NCBI GenBank assembly: GCA_033439295.1
Contig: JAVTLE010000011.1
Coordinates: 248,082-312,081 of the forward strand
DNA length: 64,000 nt
Source: Deuterostichococcus epilithicus
Lineage: Eukaryota > Chlorophyta > Trebouxiophyceae > Prasiolales > Stichococcaceae
Direction of reading: 5' to 3'
Part shown: one piece after another, positions 22,530 through 39,500 of the stretch
Layout: each line of letters starts with the position of its first letter
How positions within the stretch are numbered: the first letter of the stretch is position 1
Made by a program: the position numbers and the translations under genes
The notes under the pieces: model-generated
Databases searched by the model: none
The model's input: the letters and a program-made list of their open reading frames with translations, nothing else
Told to the model about the DNA's origin: nothing

Positions 22530-25500
22530 TGCGGCCGCCTGATCGGCTGGTACCCCGAGCGATGTGGGGAAGCCGGCGCCGGGCGAGCTGTCATTTTGAT
22601 CGCGGTTGCTGCTGCCGCCGCCACCGCCGCTCCTGTGGAGGGCAGGCGGCCTATTCTGTGATGCCGTTAAGAGCGATTTGTCCAGCACAGCGGCTGCCTG
22701 CGGCCGCCAGGCGCGCAGCAACAGGTCGCACTGTGGACGAGCGTGTTCCTGGCGTGGCAGAATGCTGGACTGTGCACGTTTATGATTTGCGTGGTCGAAG
22801 TTGGACGATCGCACAGACCGGCCTTGGACGCCGCTCTGGCCAGCTTCGCATTCGATGGAATCATCAAATGGCCCACGACACACATGGCCATGCGGACATG
22901 ATATACCATTGCGGCATGAGCGGCGCTCTGTGGCGCTGCACAGGCGCCTGCTCGCCTCTCAGGTCGGGGGCGCAGCAGTCTTGAACCCTAAACCCTGCAC
23001 AGGTTCCGAGACAGTGGTGTCAGGATGCAAGGAGTTTCAGCCCACCTGCTGGCAGCGGTGTTCGCGGTGGAGCGGCCCACGTCGTACACGGACACGCCGA
23101 AGCCGGTGCCGATGGAGGCGCCGTAGGTTTTGGGTCCCTTGGTGTCGCCCTGCCTCCGCCTCTGGGCACCCACCCTGGCACCCTGCAGTGTTGGAGGACA
23201 GCGTGGTGTCACGGATTTGTCGCCGCAGCTTGCAGGGCCTTCCGCGCAGCGGCGCCCTCACTGCAGCAGCGTCGCTTCTCTCGCAGGTGCGCTGTGCTCA
23301 TGCGTGCACGAAAGTCGAGGTGGCAGTGCAGATCAAGCTCTCGAGCACTTCCGCCAGCGCCGCGCCCGCGCCCCTGAGCGACTGCTGCAGTGCAGACAGC
23401 AGAAGAAGTGCAGTGCCCAGGGGTAGCCGCACCTGCGGTGCCGATGCCGCGTCGTCGCCCGAGGGCGGCTTTGGCCCCGCAGACTGAGTTGCCGCCTTCA
23501 CCGCAGCCTCTGCCGCCGCGCGGTCGAACGCAATGCTGCCAGCCTGCGCATGAGAGGTGAAGGCCATGTCTGGCGCAATACCCTGCTCGACAAAACCTCC
23601 GGTCAGCTTGGCCGAAAATCCGTCAGCATTGCATTGACATTGCCTGTGGATAAACCACAACTGGCTGCACTGAGCCTGCTGCCTCCGAGCCCGGATGTCA
23701 CACTGTGTGTATTTTCCCCCGACACCGCCCCGCCGGCTGCTTGACGCCGTCAGCGGTGGCGTCGCAGCCAGACAGCACCAAGCCAACTCCCAGCGCCCTT
23801 TGCGCTGCTCACTGCCACATGCATTGCTCCAACGTGGCTCTGGACGTGGCTCATTTCTGGGATTTGGACGAAGGGAAGGGAGCATCGATACGCGCCTGTC
23901 CAGGCTCGATCTTGGGCGTAGGCCGCAGCGGGCTGCGGTCTGGCTTGCGCTGCACCGGCGGCTCCGGCTTGCGGGCGTCCCGCGGCGGCAGCGGCGCCCG
24001 GTTGCGTTCCCTGCGGTGCCAGGCAGGGAATTAGGATCAAGGGTTCAGGGAGGCAGCACTTGCATGGCAGGTGAGATGCAGGCGATACCAGGCGCGCAAC
24101 GCCAGGCCTGCCGAGGGCGACGCTGCTGCCATAAAGTGCCAGAGGCGCGAGCGCCTGGCCGGCCTGAGTCTGCGGCGCGGCCCCTGCCAAGCGGCCGCCG
24201 GCGCTGCAGGGCCGCAAGCACTGCTGCATGCTCACAGCTGGCCACGCCGCCAGCAGACCCTGGCCCTGGCCGGCAGGACGGCATCAGACACCGCCTCCCA
24301 ATACAGGCCCTTCACGCCGCAGACAGGCCAAGATGCGTCGTCAGCGAGGCACACCACGGCAGCATGTCGGCCGCGGACGGCGCGCCGCCGCCCGTTCCCT
24401 CCAGGTCCCGTGCCTCCAGGGACGCCCGCATGCGGTCGGACAGCTGCGGCTCCACCAGCAGGAAGCGGTCGTCGGGCTGCCTCGCCTCGCCGCCGGGCTG
24501 GTCGGATGTGGCCGACTTGGGCGCGGACTCCGGCTCGGGTGCCCCGGGTGGCTTGGACGGCCTTGGCGTGGCGTCCGGGCTTGTCAGGGGCTGCGGCTCG
24601 GACGAGGAGACCGGCTGGGGGGGCGCCTCGTTGGGAGGCCTGGAGGAGGCTGGCGGCTCGATGCGCGACGGCCTGCTTGGCGGTGCCTGCGCCGGCGGCA
24701 TCGCCTGCCGGTCGGGGGCCGGAGGCCCCGCCGNGCGCTGCCCGCCGAGCGAGGTGTTGCGCTGCGGCAGCGGCGGCGCCGCCTCCTTCGGGATGCCCGG
24801 CTGCGAGAATGCAGGCGCCTTAATGTCGGGCCCCGCGGCCGGCGAGCCGGCCAGCGGCGGCGGCGGGTCTCCGGCGCCCACGGCGCCGCCCACCGCTGGC
24901 CCCGGCCGCCTCTGCTTCTCTGTCAGCTCGACTTTGGCGGCCTTGGTGGCCTCAGGCTTGGGCGGCGGCGGGGGTTTGGTGTCAGGGCGCTTCGAGCTTT
25001 CCTCCGGCGGCCCTGCTGTGGCCCTTGCGCCTTTTGGCGGCGGCTTCGGCTCCGCAGGCTTGGCACTGTTGCCCTCCGGCGGCGGCGGCGGTTTCACCCC
25101 TGTCGCCGTGTCCGTTTTGAGCTCAGCCTCAGGCGGCGGCGGCGGCGGCGAGGCCTGGAACTCGCGCAGCGCCGCTGCTGCCTCCGCCTGCTGCGTCTGC
25201 TGCTGCAGCAGCTCGGCCTGCGCCGCCGAGGGCTGCTCGGGACGCAGCGGCGTCCGCGGAAGCGGCGGCGGCGTGCTGTCAACATCCTTGGCGCTAGCCT
25301 CTGCCGGGCCTGCGGCGCCCCCGGCCGCTGACGGCGACTTCGGCCCCGCTGCTGGATTCTCTGTGGCGGCCTCAGCCGCTGGCGGCGGCTGCTTTGGCCC
25401 CGCAGGCTCGGCCTTGGCGGCCTCAGCCGCTGGCGGCGGCGGCTGCGGCCGCGCTGGTTCAGCGTTGCTGCCCTCGACCCGGGGCGTCGACGGCGGCGGC

Positions 25501-28500
25501 GAGCTCTGGATGTCGCGCAGCGCCGCCGCCGCCTGCGCCTGCTGCTTCTGCTGCTGCAGCAGCTCGGCCTGTGCCGCCGGGGGCTGCTCGGGCTGCCGCG
25601 GCGTTTGCAGCTTGGCTGGCGGCGCTCTCTTCGGCGGCGGCTGCTCACGTCGCCGCCGCGCGTCAAGACCCCACTCGGGAATCTGCTTCTTGGGTGGCGC
25701 TGCGCCCTTTACGTCTGCAGCCTTGCCGCCAGCAGAGACGCCAAAGTCGGCAGACTTCTGCTCTGCCGCCTGCTGCTGCTGCTGCTGCTGCTTGCCGCTG
25801 CTGGGCTGCTGACCCTTCCGCTCCTGCTGCTCCTGCTGCTGCTGCTGCTTGTCAGGAGACTTGGCTGGCGGGCTGGCGCCCGTGCTTGTTGGGGACTTGG
25901 GCGACGCCTGGCCGCCACCAGTGCGGGTGTTGCTGCTTTCAGCCTCCGCCTGCTCGCCGCCGCTGCCGACGAGCTTGGACGCCGCCTGCTGCGCCGCAGC
26001 CTTTGCGCCTGACGTCACCTGAGCACAGGAGAGCGCACATGCATGTACACGGGTACGTCAGACGAGACGTGGGGCACTACGTCAGGCACATATCGTGCTT
26101 GTAGAAACAGTCCTCAGACCGTCCAAAGATGTCGTGGCCACATGCAACGTTCAGATTCACACGCCAGCTCTGAACAGTCCACAGCACATCCCAGCACAGA
26201 ACGATCAATGCAGCATTGGGAGTTGCAGATGCCCCAAAACCCTGAACCCCCGTGCACCTTTGCCTGCTCCTGCGCCAGAAACTCCGCCTCGGCCTTGACC
26301 TCCTCGACGGTCGGCGGCCGCAGCGCCGCCGCCGGCGGCGGCTGCAGCGCTGCAGGCTCGTCCGCGCCGCCCACCGGCCTGCGCACACGGTTGGTCGCTT
26401 GGTCGCGACAGGCTCGTCAAGCAGGGAACGCAAGCACTTCTCCGAGGCAGAGACACATCTGCTGCACACAGTGCTGCGCCCTTCCACCCGCGCCCTCCCA
26501 ATGTTTGGCTGGACTCCTCTGGCCTGCAGGTATGGGTCATGCTGCCAGCAGGCAGGGGCGCCCCGACCCGCAGCCTGCGCGACTGCAGCGGCCAGCCCAG
26601 AGACGGCACAGCCGCACCCCTCCCCACGCAGCTGCGAACCCCCATCCTCAGGAAGGGCTGGACACAAGTGATGGTTGGGCAGAACCGGAGCACAGGCAGA
26701 AGCTGCATCCTAGCATATTTCAAGTGCAGCCACCTAATGGGGGCCCCCCTAACCAGCGAGGGTCGCACCTGACGGCCCTGGGAGGGTTGTGCATGGCGGT
26801 GCCACACGGTATGACGGGAAGGAACCGGAAGGGAGGTGCCACGGTCGCACCTGACAGGCTTAGGAGGGTTGTCAGGGCGGCGCCACATGGTCTCGCGCCG
26901 CTCCCGGCCGGGCACCGCACCCGGGCCACCCCTGGCCACCTCCTCAAACGAGCCGCTTGCAGAGCGGACCAGTGACTCTGCCGCGACGGCCGCGCTGTTC
27001 GCTTGCTCTGCAGTGCAAGGCGCCTGTGCTTCGCCCTTGGGTCTGACTGACACAGTGCCGGTCAACAAGCAAGAGGATTCGACACGATGCAGGAGTCCTA
27101 GGCGACGACAGTGGGATGTTGGCAGGGCCAGGCTGCACATGCAGACAGCTGCAAGGCGGCGCCTTCCTGCAGCAGCAGCTCATGCACACATCTCAGGTTG
27201 CAAGACGGCACATGCTGCTGGCATGGCGAGGCTCCAATGGAAGTGGTGATGACCCTGCAGCCCTTGGCGTTGCCTTTTCGGATAACCCACACTGCCTTTA
27301 CCTTGGACGGCGCGGTTGACGTTGGCCGCCCACTCCCCGAGATTGCGGCCGATGTCCTCCGCTGCCTCGGCGTTACGTCGCGTCGCCGCCTCCGCTGCCG
27401 ACCACACCTGCTGCCGCCACTCCTGCCGCCAGCAGCTCTAACCTTTTAGGCACGAACGAGTCAGCCCCCAGTTCGTGGCTTGCATCTCCAATACCAATGT
27501 ATCAAGGAACACATTACAGCCGATAGCCGGGAAGCACCTTCAGCCAGAAACTGTAGCAGCAGCTGCTGCGGCTGCAGCGTCCTTGCCACGAGGCCTGCGC
27601 GGCCAACGGCTCCCAAAGCAGGGTGCAGCTCCCTGCTCAATGCAGGCACACGGACTCGCAACCCGAGACAACAGCAGCTGAGCCGATGGCAATCCGGGAA
27701 TCACGAAAGCTATGGAATCCAGTCACGCGCCTCGAAGCTCTTCGCCTGCACGTCGCTTGGCGGCAGGTCCGCCGTCGCGCCGTCCAGACTGCGCCGCAGT
27801 GCGGCGCCCGATGGCTGCACGGGCGCCGGTGTGGGGCCGNNGCGCCTGCCGCTGGCTGCATCGGCGCCGGTGCCGGCACTGGTTGCCGGCACCGTAGGGG
27901 GCAGCGGCTCCGGCAGCGGCTCGCGGTCTTCCGCGTATGCCGCCGGGTCGCCGCGGGCAGACGTCGGCACCGGCGACACGGGTGACGTGGTGTCCTCCCT
28001 GTCGCAGGTGTGGGCGAGGCTGGTTCAGGAGCCGGTCTCTGCAAGTCCTGCACTCGGTGGGCGGTTCCACAGGGGAGTGCAAAGGATGGCAAACAGGCAG
28101 CCGCCTCGCACAGAAACAAACAACCCTCAGCGATGACTCAGCAGCTCCCAGCAAGATGCACCTCGAGGTCGGCCGGGCAAGGTCGCTGCCGTCTGGCAGC
28201 AGGGGCGGACTGCGGTTGCGGGCGCCCGCCGCCGGCGAGGCACTGCGGCTGCGCGCCTTCTTCGTGCTGTCCACCACAACGCCAACGACCTGGCGAAGGG
28301 TGAAAGGGTTTATTTTGCTCCAGCTCTGGACCTCTGTCGTGATCCATTCTGATTGAAGAGCATAGAGAGTCTCCGGCTGTCGTGTAAAGTTGTGGGGAGC
28401 AAGGCGCTACACGAGCTTGGCAGTCGCACAGACTGAAGCTGGCACGCACGGCAGCCGGCGCCAACGAGAGGCACCAGCGCGGACGGAAGGCAGGAGCTTC

Positions 28501-29398
28501 GAGACGGCACCTGCCCCACGGCCACCGCGCCGGCTGTCAGCGCCGCCGTCACAAGGATGCCGGTAGACTTTGCGTCCTTGAGGGTGGAGGTGACTGCCGC
28601 CCGATCTCGCCGCACTCGTGCGCCGGCCCGCCTGGCGCCCCTCTCAGAAGCTTGCAGCGACGGCAGGCCGCCCTGCAGGGCAGCAGGGGGCTCGCAGCTC
28701 TTGCACGCTCCTGCGACCGGTGCGCGCTGCAGCTGCGGGGCAGCTGCGCCCTGGCAGTCACTGCGCCGCCTCCGGCGTCTGTGCAAACGGTTGGCAGGGC
28801 ACGCTCCATCAGCAGCGAACTATATTGGAGGAGTGGTGCGGTCGCAGTGCTGGGCTGCACATTGAAACGACAGAGGGCATCTGGTGCATGATCTGTTACT
28901 GGTCATGCTAACTGGAAATGGGAACAAGAGGCCTTCAGCTTGTAATTAATCAGAAAGGTGTTGCAGGAGGCGAGAATGGCCCACCTTCCCGCTGCTGGCT
29001 CCGCCAGTTTTGGGTGTAGCTGCCGCCGCGGATGCGAGGTCCTGCTCTGGTGCTGAACCGATCTGATCATCGCCGGTTGAGCCCGGGTCCGATGCCGTGA
29101 CTGTGCCCTCGCCTGCTTTGCTGAGGCCGTCCACGGTGGATGGCACGCTGAAGCCGCCTGCTCCGGCTTTGTCCTCTGTTTGCTCCGAGCTGGACGCAAC
29201 CTGCTGCTTCGCGTCGTTGCCGCCTGCCAGATCCTCAGGAGCGCTGCCAGGTACGTCGCCAGCATGCACAAATGTGCGGCGCCGGTGCTGGCGGTTCCGG
29301 GTCGGCGCGCTAGACCTGTCGGCGATAGCTGCTGCACGTGATTTGTTGCCGGCTCTTGACCAGGGCTGATGCCCAATCAGGGATCCGATCGCAGACAT
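21379..29398 (-). CDS. Large low-complexity, probably plastid-targeted membrane protein, function unknown
   Basis: Transcribed from 29398. Exons (genome order reversed): 28985-29398 (Arg/Ser/Thr-rich start, RSSAPTRNRQHRRR, plastid-leader-like), one near 28520-28640 (hydrophobic GILVTAALTAGAVAVGQ), 28161-28289, 27731-27998, 27302-27407, 26851-27007, 26258-26378, 24355-26018, 23896-24010, 23310 to about 23582-23606, 23046-23150, 22472-22632, 22066-22200, 21379 to about 21673. The 1.66-kb exon is Pro/Gln/Glu-rich with two copies of a coiled-coil-like QAELLQQQ..QAAAALR block. The C-terminal third has GASIGTGFGVSVYDVG, a poly-Gly run and a membrane segment (QWLLLALAAAAGAAAVLAA), then a second hydrophobic stretch, ending KDEVLAPK. 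Two donors are GC. I recognise no family. Most junctions agree in phase, which supports one gene. Confidence 0.7.
22482..22524. repeat. CCG/CGG microsatellite encoding poly-Gly on the minus strand
   Basis: Uninterrupted-to-near-perfect (CCG)n within the exon 22472-22632 of the minus-strand membrane-protein gene. It encodes about 14 glycines and is a likely site of length polymorphism. Confidence 0.9.
26763..26805 (-). repeat. Decayed copy of an exon 3' end with its donor (minus-strand gene)
   Basis: The plus-strand block TCGCACCTGAC plus about 35 following bases at 26763 repeats the block at 26845, an 82-bp offset. On the minus strand this is the end of exon 26851-27007 with its GTGCGACC donor, copied once further into the intron. 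Confidence 0.8.
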
Positions 29399-30052
29399 GA
29401 TTGCAGGAATGTTCCTTCCTCGCTGTCTGCACAGCTAAACTTGCAGGTCGTGCAACTGAGGGCTGATCATGCAAGGATCTAAACCCCTATCGGGAACCTG
29501 GATTGCCGTACAGGCAATTGGGTATAAGTATTGCGAGCTTGCACCAAAACCCTGCCGTGTGTGAAGTGTAAGGGACGCCCAAGAAGCCCAGCAAACAACA
29601 AGTTGCTCTCGTGAGCTCTGCACTTGCAGCACTGACGGGGCGGTCGCCAACAGTCTACGATTTCAGAGTGCATAGCGGGAAGCTGGAACTGCGGTGCGGC
29701 GTTCGGCGAGTAGCGCTGCAACACAGCACTCGCCAGTTATTGCCGGCTAGAGGCCGGGGATTGGCCTGCTGGGACCCGCACGCCGTGTGCTTAAGCGAAC
29801 TGAACTGCCTCGATTGCTGTTTGTCCCGCCAGCTCTGTGAGGTGCGGCGGTAGGCTGGCCTGAACTTGAGGTGTCAGAATCCAGCTGAAGACAATGAGCA
29901 AACCATTAGCTGACAAGCAGAGACAGGCACGCCATCGCAATGGATACCAACGCTTTATGCAGCGGCTCCTGCCGTGTATGCCTCCTCCGGAACCAGGAGT
30001 TGACATACTTTGCAGGCGCGGCACTTACGGGATGCGCTGATTCGCGACAAGA
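29399..30052. promoter_or_regulatory. Divergent promoter region
   Basis: 654 bp between the start codons of the minus-strand membrane-protein gene and the plus-strand YLPM1-like gene, so both promoters must lie here. No TATA box or named element stands out. Confidence 0.6.
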
Positions 30053-35425
<5,373 letters not shown>

Positions 35426-36529
35426 CGCGCCCCTCTCTGAGAGGCCAGCAGCTGTCGCCGCCGCCGCCGCCCGCCGCTGAGCGGCGCGTTGCGGGGGCCT
35501 GGCGCTGTCGCATGTCCCGCGCGCGTGTTTTGTTCAGCGCCGCCAGAGTTTGGGACAGCTGCATGCAGGATGCAGGTGGTGGCCACTGCAGTGTGGGGCT
35601 GCCTCCATCGCCCCACGTCCCGCCATACAGGCTGTGAGGTATCACGGACCCGTTGCCTGTGCTTGTCGCCCCGCAGCTCGGCACCTCCGGCCGCTCAGGT
35701 AAGAAAAGCCTGTGCCAGTTTGTGACTGCTGTGCTTTTGTCGTGAGAGCATGTCTGTAAATGGCGGTGCGTGTGCAGCTGCCTGGGCGGCCCTCGGTGGC
35801 TGCATGTCGCAGTTTCCGTGGGTCGCCTGCGATCGACTGCAGTGTGGGCGCCCTGGCTTGCGCCTCTTCCTGACCATGTTTGGGCAAGGGCAGAAGGCAG
35901 CACTTGACGTCATGTCGACATGCGGAAGTGGTAGTGGCTGAGTGTGCAGATGTTGCAGCCGCCACGCGCGGCTCGCAGGGGCATGGCGTGGGAGGAACAA
36001 AGGGGCGAGTTTAGGACAGACAGCAGCATGGACAAGCATCCTCATTTGTGGTTGTACCTTTGAATTCAGACCAGGCCTCGAAGTTGTTACAGTATAGGTT
36101 GCAAGACGTCTGGACTGTGGGTACTCACGGGGCAGGTAGACGCAATATGTGCTGTGTACAAGACGCATGCAATTTGTGTTTCCATTTTTATCCATGAGGC
36201 AGCTTTCCTCCCTCAGTGGCGCCTTGAAAATTCCCACTTGCACCTCTCCGACCTGAAACGTACTCGGATCCAATCCGCCAATGCACGGAGTGGAAGACCT
36301 GTTTCACGACACTACCAGAAGAGGCACGCTAAGCTCGGCTGTGACGTTGCCAAACAGATTCTATCACCCTGCGCCGCCGTCTGCACACCACTGTACCGCG
36401 TTGGCTTCTTCATACACTCACGCAGACGTCGGGCTGTCTGATGTGCACAGAATGTAGGTGGCGGTCAATGCCCCCGAAAGTCGTGCGCCGAATCACATGA
36501 GCCGCAGGTAAATGTTGCGCTGCTAAAGA
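35426..36529. other. Convergent intergenic region
   Basis: Between the YLPM1-like stop and the F-box/LRR stop on the other strand. No exon recognised; the first 330 bases are probably YLPM1-like 3' UTR ending near a TGTAA word. Confidence 0.5.
35755..35759 (+). terminator. Possible TGTAA polyadenylation signal of the YLPM1-like gene
   Basis: TGTAA, the usual green-algal polyadenylation word, 330 bases past the stop at 35425. A five-base word alone is weak evidence. Confidence 0.4.
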
Positions 36530-39500
36530 TCAGTACTCCACCCCATCCTCCTCCTCCGAACCACAATCATCCTCGTCTTCCTCGAGGCTTGGCAGCTCGC
36601 CAACAGTGTCCAGTTGCTGCAGCCCGCCCGCGCGCAGCCGCGGCTGCACCCGCCAGAAGCCGGAGCCCGGCTCGGGCAGCAGCTGCAGCCGCCGCATGCC
36701 CGTGAGGCGCGTCAGGTGCGCGAAGCAGCAGTGGCCTGCATGCAGAAGCCGTGCAGTCGGGTACCGGGCTCTGGTGCTAACTTTTGGACGAGAGGCATGC
36801 ATCGTGGCTCATTTCGACACAGTACTCCTTCTGCCGCACAGCGTTTGGCAGCCCTGCTCTGAAGCAGCGAAACCAGGGATGTACATTTAAGAGCAGCCAG
36901 CGGCTACATGAGCTGCAAGAGCTGCTGCGCAGGAGCTGAAACAGCATCCAGCTGCTGCACCATTGGCGAGGAAGATGGCAGGGCCGCAGTGCGCGAGGCT
37001 CAGCGCCTCCAGCCCGGCCGGCAGCTTGCACAGCAGCGCCGAAGCGGAGGCGTGGCCCCTGAACCGGCAGCCTCGCACCTGCGATCAGTGCGGCTCACTG
37101 ACGAGCGGATCTGCTGAACAATCTGCTGAACAATCTAGATTGTGCATACGCAGGCTTCGGATCGTGTGCATATGCAATGCCCGGGCGGTCCTGCAGCATG
37201 CACAGTGCTGCTGGACGGGCAGTCCGACGCCAGCACGAGCCTGCCATGCCAGCATGAGCCGCACGGCCTGGACATGCATTGGCGAGGGTCTTGATCGGAG
37301 ACAGCTGGTGGGGGCTGAAGCATCTTTGCCTCGAGGCGCTTCAGTCCTGGCGACAGCAGTGGCGTCAGCTGCGCCTGGCTCTCGATCTGCGAGGCAGACT
37401 CCAGAGTGTGCAGTCGCTTTGTTTGCAACCTGCTCACCGGATCAATCGTCGAGTTGGGCAACTGGCAGGACGTCAGTTGCACATCAACGTTGTTGAACGG
37501 GCTGCAGCGCCACTGTGATGTGCCACGGCGCGACACCTGACCTTCAGGCGGCTCAGGCTCAGGCGGGTGAGGGCGCCGCCCGGCGGCAGCCTGACCGATT
37601 GCGCCGACAGCTCTCCGCCGCCTGCGAGCAGGGGTGTTCTGGTCGCCGAGAAGCTCCTTGCCTCAATGCACTGTGAGCAATCTGACCTCGCATACTGTGC
37701 ATCTGCCGGACGGCTGGGACTGATGGAAATGGCATACCCTCTTCGCATGCAGCAGCCGACTGGATGGGTGCCAAGCCATGGAGCGGCGCACTGCTGGGAT
37801 CAGGCACACCCCGCAGGTCCAGCCGTCGCAGGGCGATGCAGGCGCCGGCGTCGACGAAGATGCCGGACCGCCACGCCAGGGTGAGCCGCGTGACGCCGGC
37901 TGCGGCGCACGGGAAGGCGGCGCCGAGGCGGCAGCTGTTCCACGGGCCGCGGCCGTCGCAGGGGTCGATGCTGCGCACGTTCAGCGCCGTCAAACGCGGC
38001 AGCGCAGCGCCCCATGCCTGAATGATGCATGATTCTTCAGTGCAGATATTGTTCAGGTTTCTCAGACAGACAGAGGCTGCAGTAGTCGACCGAAGCTACT
38101 GAAACCTCGGACCTGCGCAGTTGCCCAAGTGACGTCCTGTTTAGCTGCGGCGCTGCTTTTCCAATGCCCGCTGTACATGCGGCGAGCTCTGAGTAGGGTT
38201 TCATATGCTGTGCATGTCAGTGCCGCTGACATGTGGCGTTCCGCAGATGACGCTGAGCTGCACGCGACCCCACCTGCTTCGCAATGAGCGGCAGCGTGAA
38301 GCGCAGGCTCGTGGTGTGCGGCGCCAATGGGTGGCCCTCGAGGCCTGAGGCATCGGCGACCGACAACGGCGAGCACCGCGTGTTCAGGTCCAGGCACACC
38401 TGCAGGGGCGTAAACCCTTGATTCATTCGGCGCTGCGACTCACAGGTTCCGCCATGCAAAGCACGTGTGCTGCTCGACTCCAGGCACATCTGCGAGCCCC
38501 GGTACCTGCCTAACTGCAAGCTGCTGGCGCTGCATTCCAGCATTTCTGCCTATCCATGCCGACCAGGGGCGCCGTCTGCCTGCATGCAAGCGCCAGTACG
38601 GCAGGCGCAGGTCAGCAGGCGGCCTTTTCACGGCAAGTCATTGTCAGATGCGTGCGTCCAACTGCCAGCTCTCACCAGCAGGTCAGGGTGCACCCACGGG
38701 ATTGGCGCGGCGCCGGCTCCGGCGCCAATGCTGAGCCGCCGCACCCCGGACGGGACTTCCCGAAGCCAGTTGTGACCCAGTGGCATCGCACAGCCCGCCA
38801 GCCGCAGCTCCTGATGCAGCAGAAGAAAACTTGCATATATGATGCCGGGATGATGTGTCTGGTCACAGGGTATCGGGTCGCAGCTGCTGCAGCCGGTCCG
38901 GTCGAATCCAGTCCTGGAGAGCGCTCGCGGCACTTGTGTCGGACCGAGCATCCGTCGGAGCAAACCGTGCTGAGTGGGCCAGCATCCAGCGTGGCCATTA
39001 CGTCGATCAAGACAGTGGCTTCTCCGACCCCAAGCAGCAGCCAAGCTGGGCAAAGCATGCATGCAGCCGTCCAGCATTCTGCAGATGGGACTGCGCTCCT
39101 CGAAAGCAGCCACTGCCTTGCTGCGCCTTCCGGAAGGTCCCTGCAAACCTGCAGGTTGGGCGGCACGTCGAAGAAGCTGGCCGGCGCCATGGCATTAGGG
39201 TCCTGTACCGCCGGCGCCGCCCCCACGGCCGTCAGCAGCATGTTGGAGCCGCCCAGCCGCAGCGCCTTCATGCGCATCGCGCCCGTCAGGTCGATGCAGG
39301 GGCCGCGGAAGAAGCCCGCCCCGTCAGCCTGCTTTGTACCGCCTACGAGGTGCAATGCCCCAAAGTAGGGGTTGAAATGCGCTGACTTCACACGGGAACG
39401 TCGTGCATGACTCGAGAATGCTTGAGCGGCCTGGCCGCAGCGCCGTCAAGCTGTTGTGACAGCAGATCGCAGGACGGGCGCGTCACTCCATGGTGGAGTG

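Noticed and set aside
22983-22998. Telomere-like repeat as a chromosome end or fusion scar
   Set aside because: Only two units, inside an intron, with similar short words elsewhere in the window.
25094-25666. Arg-rich alternative frames in the 21.4-29.4 kb gene
   Set aside because: The Pro/Gln/Glu frame is longer, joins neighbouring exons in phase and contains the duplicated coiled block.
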